Made by a program: the position numbers and the translations under genes. Shown here piece by piece: positions 18,501-27,582 of a stretch of 64,000 bases of DNA. This DNA is from Caldilineaceae bacterium (lineage in GTDB: Bacteria; Chloroflexota; Anaerolineae; Caldilineales; Caldilineaceae). The notes beneath the pieces were generated by a model. The model worked only from the letters and a program-made list of their open reading frames with translations, was not told where the DNA came from and did not search any database. Position 1 is the stretch's first letter; each line of letters starts with the position of its first letter. The DNA lies in the NCBI GenBank assembly GCA_026645575.1, contig JAPKMW010000001.1:303300-367299 (forward strand), given 5' to 3'.

Positions 18501-19631
18501 ATGGCTCTCATTCGGTTGCCCGGTTTAATCGACGCCCACGTCCATCTACGTGAGCCGGGCTATGAACACAAGGAAGATTTTGCCACCGGTTCGGCCGCGG
18601 CGCTGGCTGGCGGCGTCACCGTGATGTTAGATATGCCCAACACCCAACCACCCACCGGCTCCCCCGAACTCTTTCGCGAAAAGGTGCAGCGGGCGGCAGC
18701 CAAGGCGCGCTGTGATATTGGCCTTTTTGTCGGCGCAACGACTACTATGCTCGACGCTTACCTCCCAGTGGCAGCAGCCGCTTGTGGACTGAAAATTTAT
18801 GTCAGCGATACCTTTGGCAGCCTGCGCATTGAAGAGTTGGGGCTACTCCATCGCTTCTTTCGCACTTGGGCCGAACAAGGCGACAAGCTGGGCTACCGTT
18901 CCGCCGCCAACCCACACGGCATCGGCCCGATTGCCGTTCACGCAGAAGAGTTGATGTTGCCCGTCTGTCTCGCTCTGAGTCACCTCTACGCCACGCCGCT
19001 CCACATTGTCCATGTCACCCGGCGCAGCGAAATCGAACTGATTCGTCGCGCCAAGGAACAGGGCTACCCGGTCACTTGTGAAGTGACGCCCCATCATCTC
19101 TTCTTAACCACCGAAGATGCGGTGCGCCTGGGTACGTTGGGAGATATGCGTCCCCGCCTCGCTTCGCCCGATGATGTCGCCGCCATGTGGGAGCATCTGG
19201 CCGTTTTTGATATTTTCGCCACGGATCATGCCCCGCATACCCTGGCTGAAAAAGGGATCGGCGTCGCTACACAGGTCACCAACCCACCCCCCGGCGTTCC
19301 TGGCGTCGAGACAATGTTGCCGCTTCTGCTCACCGCCGTCCATGAAGGCCGCTTGACGGTTGATGACATTATTGCCCGCTGTGTCACCGGTCCCCAGCAG
19401 GTCTATGGCATTCCGGCCCAACCTGATACCTTTGTCGAGGTCGATGTTGACGCCCGTTATGAATTGCGCAATGAAGCAATGCAGACCAAAGTAGGCTGGA
19501 CGCCTTTTGTAGGGAGAGAAGTCTTTGGTCGGGTGGAGCGGGTTGTTTTACGCGGGCAGACCGCTTTTGCTGATGGTAATGTTTTAGCGGCGCCGGCCAC
19601 TGGTCGTGTGCTGTTTCAGAAGACAGGATAA
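18501..19631 (+). CDS. pyrC: Dihydroorotase
   Basis: Dihydroorotase closes carbamoyl-aspartate to dihydroorotate in pyrimidine synthesis, in the cytoplasm. I chose the ATG at 18501 ([20 protein letters not shown]) because the metal motif [10 protein letters not shown] begins near the N terminus in this family; the frame extends to 18399 without similarity. The 376-residue protein shows metal ligands in DAHVHLR, a candidate carbamylated Lys in [11 protein letters not shown], His in VHAEE and IVHVTRR, and the catalytic Asp in ATDHAPHT. The short length and the lack of a long N-terminal strand place it nearer CAD-type dihydroorotases than E. coli PyrC. It is three bases upstream of pyrB and shares its promoter. 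Confidence 0.93.
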   Translation: MALIRLPGLIDAHVHLREPGYEHKEDFATGSAAALAGGVTVMLDMPNTQPPTGSPELFREKVQRAAAKARCDIGLFVGATTTMLDAYLPVAAAACGLKIYVSDTFGSLRIEELGLLHRFFRTWAEQGDKLGYRSAANPHGIGPIAVHAEELMLPVCLALSHLYATPLHIVHVTRRSEIELIRRAKEQGYPVTCEVTPHHLFLTTEDAVRLGTLGDMRPRLASPDDVAAMWEHLAVFDIFATDHAPHTLAEKGIGVATQVTNPPPGVPGVETMLPLLLTAVHEGRLTVDDIIARCVTGPQQVYGIPAQPDTFVEVDVDARYELRNEAMQTKVGWTPFVGREVFGRVERVVLRGQTAFADGNVLAAPATGRVLFQKTG

Positions 19632-19634
19632 CTT

Positions 19635-20636
19635 ATGACAATTGCACCATTGAGTAGTACCCCAGTCGGCAGCCGCGTCGGCGGCGCTATGCCGGCTGAC
19701 CATGTCAATAACGGCTTTTACGGTCAGGATATTTTGAGCGTCAGCCAGTTTAGCCGTGACACGCTTGACTATATTTTTCAGGTGGCGCATGAGATGCAGG
19801 TGTTGGTCGAGCGTTTTGGCAGCGCCGATCTGCTGCAAGGTAAGATCCTTGCCAACCTCTTCTACGAACCCAGCACCCGCACCAGTTCGAGCTTTATGGC
19901 CGCCATGTTGCGCCTGGGCGGCCAGGTAATCCCCATTAATAATGTGCAATATAGTTCTGTAACCAAGGGCGAGAGCTTGCCCGACACGGTGCGTACGCTG
20001 GAAAGTTATGCCGATGTCATCGTGCTGCGTCATCCGGAGATGGGAGCAGCGGCGACGGCGGCGCGCTATGCCAGCAAGCCGATCATCAACGCTGGCGACG
20101 GCGTGGGGGAACATCCCACCCAGGCGCTGCTTGACCTCTTTACCATTGTCCAGGATCTGGAACGGCTGGACGGGCTGCGCGTGGCGATGGTCGGCGATCT
20201 CAAGTATGGGCGCACAGTGCATAGCTTGACCAAATTGCTAATCAATTACGATGTGGACTTTGTCTTTGTCAACCCCGACATTCTCCCCATGCCGGATGAG
20301 GTATTGCATGTCGTGCGCGACAAAGGGCGCCGCTATCAGGAGACTAAGGATGTCCAGGCCATCATTGGCGATGTTGATGTTCTCTATGTCACCCGTGTGC
20401 AAAAAGAGCGCTTTAGCGACATGGCCGAGTATGATCGGGTGAAGGATCAATATGTGGTCGACGAGGAATTGATGACTCATGCCAAAGCGCGCATGATCGT
20501 CATGCACCCGTTGCCCCGTGTCAACGAAATTAGCTACGCCATCGACAACGATCCGCGCGCCGCTTACTTCCGCCAGATGCGCAACGGTATGTTTATTCGT
20601 ATGGCCTTGTTGGCGGCTGTGCTTGGCAAGGCGTAA
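19635..20636 (+). CDS. pyrB: Aspartate carbamoyltransferase catalytic chain
   Basis: PyrB joins carbamoyl phosphate and aspartate in the committed step of pyrimidine synthesis. The 333-residue protein contains the carbamoyl-phosphate loop [12 protein letters not shown], the conserved [18 protein letters not shown] and the aspartate-binding HPLPRVNEI region. The N terminus is ~30 residues longer than in E. coli PyrB. The start at 19635 follows AGGAT and lies three bases after the pyrC stop, so the two genes are translated from one mRNA. No pyrI regulatory chain is nearby. An AT-rich palindrome overlaps the end of the gene. Confidence 0.95.
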   Translation: MTIAPLSSTPVGSRVGGAMPADHVNNGFYGQDILSVSQFSRDTLDYIFQVAHEMQVLVERFGSADLLQGKILANLFYEPSTRTSSSFMAAMLRLGGQVIPINNVQYSSVTKGESLPDTVRTLESYADVIVLRHPEMGAAATAARYASKPIINAGDGVGEHPTQALLDLFTIVQDLERLDGLRVAMVGDLKYGRTVHSLTKLLINYDVDFVFVNPDILPMPDEVLHVVRDKGRRYQETKDVQAIIGDVDVLYVTRVQKERFSDMAEYDRVKDQYVVDEELMTHAKARMIVMHPLPRVNEISYAIDNDPRAAYFRQMRNGMFIRMALLAAVLGKA

Positions 20637-20673
20637 ACAATTATAAATTGACAATTGATAATTTATAATTGTT
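20636..20673. repeat. AT-rich palindrome after pyrB
   Basis: AACAATTATAAATT (20636-20649) and its exact complement (20660-20673) flank a ten-base loop. A near copy with the same arm start and loop type occurs at 40125-40162. It lacks a T-tract but could still slow or end transcription. Confidence 0.75.
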
Positions 20674-20698
20674 ATTGGTTGGTAGGGTATATAGGTTG

Positions 20699-22666
20699 AT
20701 GGCAATGATGAAGCAATGGATAATACGCGTTGGCGTTCTGTTGTTGATAGGGGCGGGCTTCTGGCTGGCGCAGCAACCGGCGTCGGCGCAAACAACCAAT
20801 AACGACGCCGAGTTAGTCTATCTGGATGCCAATGGATTCATCCGCGTCTTCGACTCGACGACCGCGGCCAATAGCGCCAATGTTCAGTGGGTCAGCCCAG
20901 TGGGCGGCTGGGTGGATATTGCCGTGGGTGATTTTAATGGCGATGGCGATAGTGAAATTGCGGCGGTGAGAGGGACGACGGGCAGCGGTCTGCTGACGGT
21001 TTATGATCCGGTGATCGTCACCGGCGCTGTGGTGCCGAATCAACTCTACAACGGCATTCCCTGGCGGATTCTCTATCAAACGCCGCTGGACGGCACTCCG
21101 TACCTCGTCGCTACCGGTGATTTGGACCCTAATGTGGCCGGTGCTGAGATTCTCTATGTCACTCGCCTTAACACTGAGGATGCCGATGAGGCAAACGATG
21201 AAACGGCATTGATTACCCTCCATGCCAGCGCGCCGGATGGCTCGGCTTGGGCCGCGCTAGCACAACAAACAACCGGGCAAATCCCCCTCCAAATCACCGT
21301 TGGGAATCTTGATGGGGGGGGGCCTGATGAAATGGTCTTTGTTCATAAGTCAGGGACGTTGGAAATTTACCGCCTTACTGCTCCCACCTTCACCCGCATT
21401 GTCAACTGGGAAAGTAAATCGCAAGAGTGGCGTGCTACGGCCATTGCCCGCTTCTTCTCCTTTGGTTTGCCGGGATTGGTTACCAGCCGGGCTGCCTCGC
21501 CTGGCGCTGCTAGCTTTCGCGTGTTTGTTTATGATGAGCGTGAAAACGGCCTCTTCCGAGACGCCCACAGTGAGTTTTTTCTGCCGGCGCCTGAACGCCT
21601 TTTTGTTGGGGACATTACGGGGAATGGTGACGAAGAGGTCTTCTTCCTGCGCACTGTACCCGGCAATGTCACAACCATTCCCCGTTTAGCCATGCGCAAC
21701 CGCGGGGCCGACAACCCACCCGCTTTTGAAGAAACGTTGGATACCGATAACGGCTATCAGAGCGGCGTCGCAGCGGATGTGGACGGCGATGGTCGCGCCG
21801 AAGTGATTGTCATGCGCAATAACAAGATCCGCATCTATACCCAACCGGAAAGTAACAAGACCTTTACCGAGACAACACCGCCTGTCGTCACCAATTCACG
21901 CACGATCGTGGCCGGCAACTTGGATCGCAACGGCTATCTGCGCACCCCCACCTTCAGCGTTACGCCGGCCAAACTGGAGGGAGATCTAGCCGCCGGCGAG
22001 CAGAGTGCCCAAGGGGTTCTTTCGCTAACAAATGCCGGTTTTGGCGGCGCCCTGCCCTTTACATTCCAGGTTGATGGCCAGCCTACCTGGTTACGGTTAA
22101 GCGTCGTTGCCGGCCAAACGCCCGCCACCTTTAACGCCGCGTTTGATGCGCGTCTCTTAGTTGCCGGCGTCTATAGCACGACGATCCATATCAACTCCAG
22201 CAATTCCCAAGTCAACAATGCGCCGCTGGCCCTGCCGGTCAAATTGACTGTGCGCGATGGTCTGGTGCCGCGCACCTTTGATCTGATCCTGACCCCGACA
22301 AACTGTGCCGCCGACGCTGCCGATCAGGTCATTGATCTCCCTATCGACGGCCCGCCCGGCATGACCTTTGTCGCCCGCATTCTAGCGGCTGCGACCGAAG
22401 CAGACGCCGAAGCGGCAACGGAACCGACGGCTGCTGCGGCTGGCCTGGATTGGCCGTCCGCCGTACCTTGGGTGGCCGCCCAATCCCCCAACAGCGCGCC
22501 CACCACCATGCAACTTACCTTCCGTCCCCAATTGGTCACCACCGGCTTTGTCAAAGCCACCCTCGAATTGACCGCCGTCGATAGCAAAGGCACACAGACA
22601 CGCCGCATCCCTCTGGGGATACTTTGTACGCAGACAAGGCTTTACCTTCCCCTTGTCACACGCTGA
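20699..22666 (+). CDS. Secreted FG-GAP/VCBS-repeat protein with YLPLV tail
   Basis: From the ATG at 20699 the product has 655 residues and a signal peptide (hydrophobic IRVGVLLLIGAGFWLAQ, then PASAQ). Residues ~40-420 hold at least six FG-GAP/VCBS-like units with Asp-rich Ca-binding loops, such as GDFNGDGDSE, GNLDGGGPDE, GDITGNGDEE and ADVDGDGRAE, which suggests a beta-propeller. Residues ~430-540 look like a BACON/Ig-type beta domain and the end is a second beta domain. The last residues TRLYLPLVTR match a short hydrophobic C-terminal tail that I associate with secreted Chloroflexota proteins. It is probably a cell-surface binding protein; the ligand is unknown. A run of nine G at 21314-21322 lies in frame and is a possible phase-variable or error-prone site. 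Confidence 0.8.
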   Translation: MAMMKQWIIRVGVLLLIGAGFWLAQQPASAQTTNNDAELVYLDANGFIRVFDSTTAANSANVQWVSPVGGWVDIAVGDFNGDGDSEIAAVRGTTGSGLLTVYDPVIVTGAVVPNQLYNGIPWRILYQTPLDGTPYLVATGDLDPNVAGAEILYVTRLNTEDADEANDETALITLHASAPDGSAWAALAQQTTGQIPLQITVGNLDGGGPDEMVFVHKSGTLEIYRLTAPTFTRIVNWESKSQEWRATAIARFFSFGLPGLVTSRAASPGAASFRVFVYDERENGLFRDAHSEFFLPAPERLFVGDITGNGDEEVFFLRTVPGNVTTIPRLAMRNRGADNPPAFEETLDTDNGYQSGVAADVDGDGRAEVIVMRNNKIRIYTQPESNKTFTETTPPVVTNSRTIVAGNLDRNGYLRTPTFSVTPAKLEGDLAAGEQSAQGVLSLTNAGFGGALPFTFQVDGQPTWLRLSVVAGQTPATFNAAFDARLLVAGVYSTTIHINSSNSQVNNAPLALPVKLTVRDGLVPRTFDLILTPTNCAADAADQVIDLPIDGPPGMTFVARILAAATEADAEAATEPTAAAAGLDWPSAVPWVAAQSPNSAPTTMQLTFRPQLVTTGFVKATLELTAVDSKGTQTRRIPLGILCTQTRLYLPLVTR

Positions 22667-22671
22667 AGCGC

Positions 22672-22792
22672 GCCGCCACAAAGACCCCACCGCTCCCGGC
22701 GAGTCCGTGACTCGCCCTGGGCCGCCAAAGACCCTGCCGCTCCTGGCGAGTCCGTGACTCGCCCTGGGCCACAGCGACTCACGGACTTGCCA
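22672..22792. repeat. Tandem ~48-base repeat with a small hairpin in each copy, plus one inverted part-copy
   Basis: Copy 1 (22672-22720) and copy 2 (22721-22767) differ at a few positions, and each carries GCGAGTCCGTGACTCGC (22699-22715, 22746-22762), a hairpin with GTCCGTGAC at its centre. An inverted, diverged part-copy (CGACTCACGGACTTGCC) follows at 22774-22792. The block lies between the convergent ends of the FG-GAP and GT-C genes. Confidence 0.9.
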
Positions 22793-22833
22793 AGCGCCGA
22801 TCAGCGAAATGGTAACGCCGGCTCATCCTGTCC

Positions 22834-25395
22834 CTACTGAACGTCCACCACGCCAATGGTCAGCGCATCTTTGCTGCCGCGCCACCAAGGGCGATGTGCG
22901 GGGATGAGTGCTTGATCACTGGCACGCAGTACACGTAGCGTGAGGGTGTAGCGACCGGGGGGCGTTGTCGGGGCGAGGGGCAAAGTGCGCCAGTCGCGGA
23001 CGGGGATGAGCGGAGGCCACGCGCCGCTGGGGTAGCCCCAGCCGCCCAGCGCCGTTGTCCATTGGCCAACCACCGCCCCCATTTCATCGGTCAAAGTAAG
23101 TTGCCCAAGATAAGTATCGCGATAACCGCTGGCCTGTGGTCGCCAGACCAGCTCAACGGCAAGGGGGGAACCAGGGGCGGGGCTGGGCGTTGTCAGCCGG
23201 GCGCGCACCAGATCAATGTAATCAAAGCTGGCCGTCACCGCAGGGATGATGGGCGCCTGAGTGGCTGGTACAATGGGCACGGTTCCTAAAGGGAGCGCTT
23301 GCTGTTGCGGCTCTGTGTCAGCCACGGCCACCGGGGTGCCGGTTTGTGCATCATACGCAATCAGCGCCAAGTTGTGCGCACCCGGTGGCGTTGCGACCGG
23401 GATGGGCAAGGCCATGATATAAGCATAATCCGTAGACCACGCCTGTACGGGGATCGTTGGCGTCTCATCAGCCTGTGCCAACGGCTGTCCATCGGCGGTT
23501 GAGAGACGGAGGCTAAAGCTGATAACCGGGGGGAGCGCCGCACGGTTGACCGGCGGTTGCCAGGTTAACTTGATGTAGAGGTATGAGCCGGCAGCAACGG
23601 TCGGCGTGATCAGCGCGGCCTCCTGCAAGCGCAGATCGCCAACAAAGCGATCCTGCTGAAGGGCGAGGGCCGTCCATCTCTGATCCGGCACGGCTTGACC
23701 GCTTTGATAGAGTTGAATACGGAGGTAATCGCGGCCTGGGATCGGCGTTTCGCTCAATAATGTATTATAGGTGTCAAACCAGGTGCGGATTACACCCTGC
23801 GGGTCATTAACGGTGTCATAGAGACGATAGTGCCAGAGCCGTTGGTATTGGCGCGCCAGCGCAAAGAGCGCCAGGTTGGCATCCGCTGCGCGCATGGCAA
23901 AAAAGTCGCTGGTCGGATCGCCCCACCCCAGGCTCGGCGCGCCATCAACGCTTCCTGTGCGCACCACCACCGGGTTGGTCGGGCTGGTTGCCCCTGGCGT
24001 TGCTGGTTGTTGCGCAAAGGTCGGGTAATCGGTCAAGCGGACAAACTGCCCAAGCGGCGGCGGCACGGCGGCATCGACACCGGCCAAGGTGGTCGGCCAG
24101 TAGGTTGTCAATACCGTGTAGACCCATCCGGCATTAACTAGGATGGCATCGCCTGGTCGCCAAGTTTGGGCCAGTTGCGCCACGGCGCTGCGGTGATCGT
24201 CATCTTGTACTGTGGGCGCAAACCAAAAGTTGTACAAGCTCCAGCCATGCACGACCAACAGGGCAATGGTCGCAACCGCGCCAAGCAGCCTTTGCCGCTT
24301 AAAACTAACGAGCAAAGCGGCCGCCAGCAACAGAAGCAGGGGCGACCCATAGGTGAACAGATAGCGCACATGGTAAAGCGGCGTAACCCACAAGGTAATG
24401 ATGACCAGCGCCGCTAGTGGAATGAGGAGATAGCCGGCCAGCACAAAGTAGCCGATGGGCAACCGGCGGCTACTTTTATTCGTGTAGTGAAGGCGAGCGG
24501 TAATCAAAAGCAAGAAGAATAGCGCCAGCCAAAACCAGGCCGTAGGCGCCGGCGCACTCTGCCCGGTCAGCAAAGCGCTGGCGCCACGCGCCAGATCGTC
24601 CAGAAATGCTGCGCCCGTTGTCCACGCAATCCGCCACGGCGGCACCGGCGGGTCGATGGCCTGACGCCAAAAGATTGGTAGCCAGGGCGCCCAGAGCAGC
24701 AAAATGGTAACTTGTGCCATAAGCCAAAGCCGCCACTGCCACCTTGGGCTTTGTCGCCAGGGAGTCAGCCAAAGTAGGAGAGCAATGGCATTCAACGCGA
24801 CCAAGACGAAGAGAAAGTAATACAAGGTATAGAGACCCGCTGCACCGGCAATGGCATAGAGGGCAAGCCAGCCATAGGGGCGTTGATCGCTGCTGCCTGC
24901 TTGCCACCAACGCAACAGCGCCCATAGCCCTAGCAAGCCCAACAGCGCGCCGAGGGTATACATGCGCACTTCCTGGCTATACCAGATCTGATACGGATTG
25001 ATCGCCGCCAGCCACAACCCTGCCAATGCCACGGTCGGCGACGCCAATCGTCGCCCCAATGCAAAGAGCAACGCGACAATCACCACGCCACACCACAAAC
25101 TCGGCCAGGCGTAGAGAAATTCCAAGCCAAAGGCCGGCGTTGGTTGCGTAAACATTTGCCAGAAGTGGAGCAATAAATAGTAGCCGGGGGGGTGAATATC
25201 GCCGGCGGTATGGTGAAGCAAGGCGGGGATGCTCTTCTCTGCCAGCGCCACGCTCACTGTCTCGTCATACCAGAGCGAAGTCGTCCCCAAGCGGTAGAGC
25301 CGCAGGGCAAAACCGACCAGTATACCTAGCAATATGCAAAGCCGCCAACTATTTTTTCGCACACTCTTGGCGCCAATATGAAAATCCCATTCCAC
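22834..25395 (-). CDS. GT-C family membrane glycosyltransferase with large C-terminal beta region
   Basis: The 853-residue protein starts at a GTG (25395) with AAGGAA well placed upstream. Residues ~15-400 are a polytopic PMT_2/ArnT-like GT-C core, including the first-loop catalytic motif LWYDETVSVAL, then HPPGYYLLL and about nine to ten membrane helices. GT-C enzymes move a sugar from a polyprenyl-phosphate carrier to an acceptor on the outer face of the membrane. Residues ~420-853 are soluble and rich in Pro, Thr and beta patterns, with at least two Ig-like segments. The gene faces away from the rest of the cluster, with a palindrome-containing gap at its 5' end. Donor and acceptor are unknown. 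Confidence 0.85.
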   Translation of the reverse strand: MEWDFHIGAKSVRKNSWRLCILLGILVGFALRLYRLGTTSLWYDETVSVALAEKSIPALLHHTAGDIHPPGYYLLLHFWQMFTQPTPAFGLEFLYAWPSLWCGVVIVALLFALGRRLASPTVALAGLWLAAINPYQIWYSQEVRMYTLGALLGLLGLWALLRWWQAGSSDQRPYGWLALYAIAGAAGLYTLYYFLFVLVALNAIALLLWLTPWRQSPRWQWRLWLMAQVTILLLWAPWLPIFWRQAIDPPVPPWRIAWTTGAAFLDDLARGASALLTGQSAPAPTAWFWLALFFLLLITARLHYTNKSSRRLPIGYFVLAGYLLIPLAALVIITLWVTPLYHVRYLFTYGSPLLLLLAAALLVSFKRQRLLGAVATIALLVVHGWSLYNFWFAPTVQDDDHRSAVAQLAQTWRPGDAILVNAGWVYTVLTTYWPTTLAGVDAAVPPPLGQFVRLTDYPTFAQQPATPGATSPTNPVVVRTGSVDGAPSLGWGDPTSDFFAMRAADANLALFALARQYQRLWHYRLYDTVNDPQGVIRTWFDTYNTLLSETPIPGRDYLRIQLYQSGQAVPDQRWTALALQQDRFVGDLRLQEAALITPTVAAGSYLYIKLTWQPPVNRAALPPVISFSLRLSTADGQPLAQADETPTIPVQAWSTDYAYIMALPIPVATPPGAHNLALIAYDAQTGTPVAVADTEPQQQALPLGTVPIVPATQAPIIPAVTASFDYIDLVRARLTTPSPAPGSPLAVELVWRPQASGYRDTYLGQLTLTDEMGAVVGQWTTALGGWGYPSGAWPPLIPVRDWRTLPLAPTTPPGRYTLTLRVLRASDQALIPAHRPWWRGSKDALTIGVVDVQ

Positions 25396-25425
25396 AAGCT
25401 TTTCCTTGCTCTGCAGAGCTTAGGA

Positions 25426-25478
25426 GCGATTAAGAGATTCAATCTCTTAATCGCCCAATCTCTTAATCCCTCAATCCC
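25426..25478. repeat. Perfect palindrome with period-14 flanking repeat
   Basis: GCGATTAAGAGATT (25426-25439) and its exact complement (25441-25454) are separated by one base, followed by two further partial units (CAATCTCTTAATC, CCTCAATCCC). It lies between the divergent GT-C and 3D-domain genes and resembles the elements at 11937 and 53678 in unit sequence (AATCTCT). Confidence 0.85.
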
Positions 25479-25541
25479 ACTGTTCTTTGCTGCAAGATGC
25501 TATCACGCTCTCCCCTCTCCGACCAAATGAAGCTTTCTATT

Positions 25542-25570
25542 TTGGCATTCTGCTGCGCATCGGCTACAAT
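25542..25570 (+). promoter_or_regulatory. Promoter of the G5/3D gene, nearly leaderless
   Basis: TTGGCA (25542-25547) and TACAAT (25565-25570) are separated by 17 bases. Only eight bases lie between the -10 box and the ATG at 25579, so the mRNA would start at or one to two bases before the start codon. Confidence 0.7.
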
Positions 25571-25578
25571 AGCAGGCC

Positions 25579-27105
25579 ATGTCTACAATAGCACTTCGAC
25601 GACGGACAGGACGCACCATCGCCCTGGTGAACCGGCTGCCGGCGCTGATGGCCACTGCCTCCGGCAGCGTGGTTATCCTGGTCTTGCTATGGGGGCTTTG
25701 GTCGCTCACCAGTATAACGGTGCATGTCATGGTGGATGGCGTACCGGAAACGATCAAGACCCATCGCCGCACGGTTGGTGATCTGCTGCTCGACTTGGGG
25801 ATGACCATCCATGTTAATGATCGCGTGACGCCGACCGTCGCCGCGCAGTTGCACCAAGGCATGACAATTTCAATCCAACGGGCGCGCCGTGTACAGATTT
25901 GGGCCGATGGTCGACAGTGGGAGACGGCGAGTTGGGGTCAAACTGCTTATGCCATTTTGGCGGAAGCGGGGGTGACGCTCGATCACGATGACCAGGTGCA
26001 GATTGCCGACCGGCGCCTGCACGTCGATGCGCCGTTGCCGCCGGTCACGCCAACCCAATTGCCGCAAACCTATAGCCGTGGCTATGCGTGGGATAACTGG
26101 CGATACGAGCCACTTCAGTTGCGTTTGCAGCGCTCTATGCCTGTGACCGTAAGGGATGGCGGCTTACCTTTTACGATTCGGACAACGGCGCAGACGGTCG
26201 GCGAAGCATTGCGCCAAGCGGAAATTACCATCTATCTGGGCGACTTGGTGCAGCCGGGGTTAGGTACGCTGGTGTCCCCAGGGTTGCGTGTGCAGATTCA
26301 GCGGAGCAAACCGATTTCGTTGCGGGTCGATGAGCGCATCTTGAAAACGCGATCACGTGCGCAAACGGTGGGGGATGCGTTGGTCGAGGTTGGCGTTGGC
26401 ATCTCCGGCTTGGATCGGGTGGAGCCGGCGCTGGATACGCCGCTAAAAGCTGATTTAGCCATTGCCATTACCCGCATTCATGAGACGATTGAGGTGAAGG
26501 AGAAAATTGCCCCCTTTGAGACGGTCTTCCAGCCTGATCCCAATTTGCCGATTGACACACAACAACAGACCACCCCCGGCGCCGAAGGCATTACTCGTGA
26601 ACGCTATCGCGTGCGCTATGAGAATGGGCAAGAGGTCGCGCGTACGCTGGAGGATACCTGGGTGGCGCAGGAACCGGCCCAACGCATCATTGCCTTTGGT
26701 CAGTTGATCCAGCCGCAGACCATCACCACGCCCGAAGGAGAGCAGATCACCTATTGGCGCAAAGTTCGCATGTTAGCCTCTAGCTATAGCGCCGGTACAG
26801 CCGGCGTTTCACCCGACAAGGCCTGGTATGGTCGCACCTACACGGGCGACCCAATGCGCAAAGGGGTGGTGGCGGTCGATCCCAAAATTATCCCGTTACG
26901 TTCCCGTGTTTTTGTCCCCGGCTATGGTTACGGTGACGCGCTGGATATCGGCACAGCGATTCGCTCACGGCGCATTGACCTAGGCTATGACAATGATAAC
27001 TTACAGCTATGGAACCGCTGGGTGGATGTCTACCTGCTCTGGCCGCCACCCCCTGCTCATCAAATCACCTGGGTCATCCCCAACTATCCGCGTGCGCCGA
27101 ATTAG
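25579..27105 (+). CDS. Membrane-anchored YabE-like protein with DUF348 repeats, G5 and 3D domains
   Basis: The 508-residue protein has one N-terminal membrane anchor (about residues 32-50, GSVVILVLLWGLWSL). Three or four ubiquitin-like DUF348 repeats follow (recognisable by VMVDGVPETIKTHRRTVGDLL, QTAYAILAEAGV, QTVGEALRQAEI and QTVGDALVEVGV). A G5-type segment lies at ~300-380 and a C-terminal 3D domain at ~400-500. The 3D domain keeps its three Asp in AVDPKIIPL, DALDIGTAI and RIDLGYD, expected to form the active site of a lytic transglycosylase-type peptidoglycan enzyme. The order resembles resuscitation-promoting or YabE/YocH-like cell-wall proteins. It probably acts on the wall outside the membrane. 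The mRNA looks leaderless. Confidence 0.88.
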   Translation: MSTIALRRRTGRTIALVNRLPALMATASGSVVILVLLWGLWSLTSITVHVMVDGVPETIKTHRRTVGDLLLDLGMTIHVNDRVTPTVAAQLHQGMTISIQRARRVQIWADGRQWETASWGQTAYAILAEAGVTLDHDDQVQIADRRLHVDAPLPPVTPTQLPQTYSRGYAWDNWRYEPLQLRLQRSMPVTVRDGGLPFTIRTTAQTVGEALRQAEITIYLGDLVQPGLGTLVSPGLRVQIQRSKPISLRVDERILKTRSRAQTVGDALVEVGVGISGLDRVEPALDTPLKADLAIAITRIHETIEVKEKIAPFETVFQPDPNLPIDTQQQTTPGAEGITRERYRVRYENGQEVARTLEDTWVAQEPAQRIIAFGQLIQPQTITTPEGEQITYWRKVRMLASSYSAGTAGVSPDKAWYGRTYTGDPMRKGVVAVDPKIIPLRSRVFVPGYGYGDALDIGTAIRSRRIDLGYDNDNLQLWNRWVDVYLLWPPPPAHQITWVIPNYPRAPN

Positions 27106-27582
27106 GGTGATCGATGATTCGCTCATCGAAATCAACGGATCAACGCGTCACGCACACCAAATTTCTCCGTCAAAGTAAGTAAATCCTAAGCGCAAATGTA
27201 ATATTACCTACACAGCAAATGCCCTAAGAGTGTATTAATCAACTCGTAATATGTTCTTAATTTTGTTGGCTTATACTCTCCTGGTAAGATGTATTTAATC
27301 ATTTGGCTAAAATGTAGTTTTGATTTTTTGAAATTTGTATTTACTATAATTCACGTAACCACTTAGCCCGCTCCTAACTACTCCATGACCGGCGACCCAT
27401 CGCCAGTTATGGACTGCTAGAAACTAAGTAGGTACTAATTCACTAATAAAAGCGTTTAGCACTGGTAACGATTCATACTCACTGATTGTCATACTTGAAA
27501 GAATAATCTGTACAAGAAGAAGAATCTGTGTTACGTGTGATCGATTCAGTGTTACCAACAGAGAAAATAAATCGTACGGCAC
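27106..27582. other. AT-rich 477-base non-coding region with a hairpin
   Basis: I see no gene here. A TATAAT at 27345-27350 could be a -10 box but has no well-spaced -35. The hairpin TCCATGACCGGCGA / TCGCCAGTTATGGA (27382-27413, loop CCCA) resembles other GTCC(G/A)TGAC hairpins in the window. Two copies of GTGTTAC occur near 27531 and 27549. The base composition is clearly more AT-rich than the flanking genes. It probably holds the promoter and leader for the large membrane-protein operon. Confidence 0.5.
27345..27350 (+). promoter_or_regulatory. Possible -10 box for the YYY/GT-C genes
   Basis: A perfect TATAAT lies in the AT-rich gap. The only -35 candidate, TTGATT, is 19 bases upstream, which is longer than usual. 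Confidence 0.25.

Noticed and set aside
21311..21325. Run of nine G in the FG-GAP protein gene as a possible frameshift
   Set aside because: The frame stays open on both sides and the repeat motif DGGGPDE continues correctly, so the gene is intact as given.
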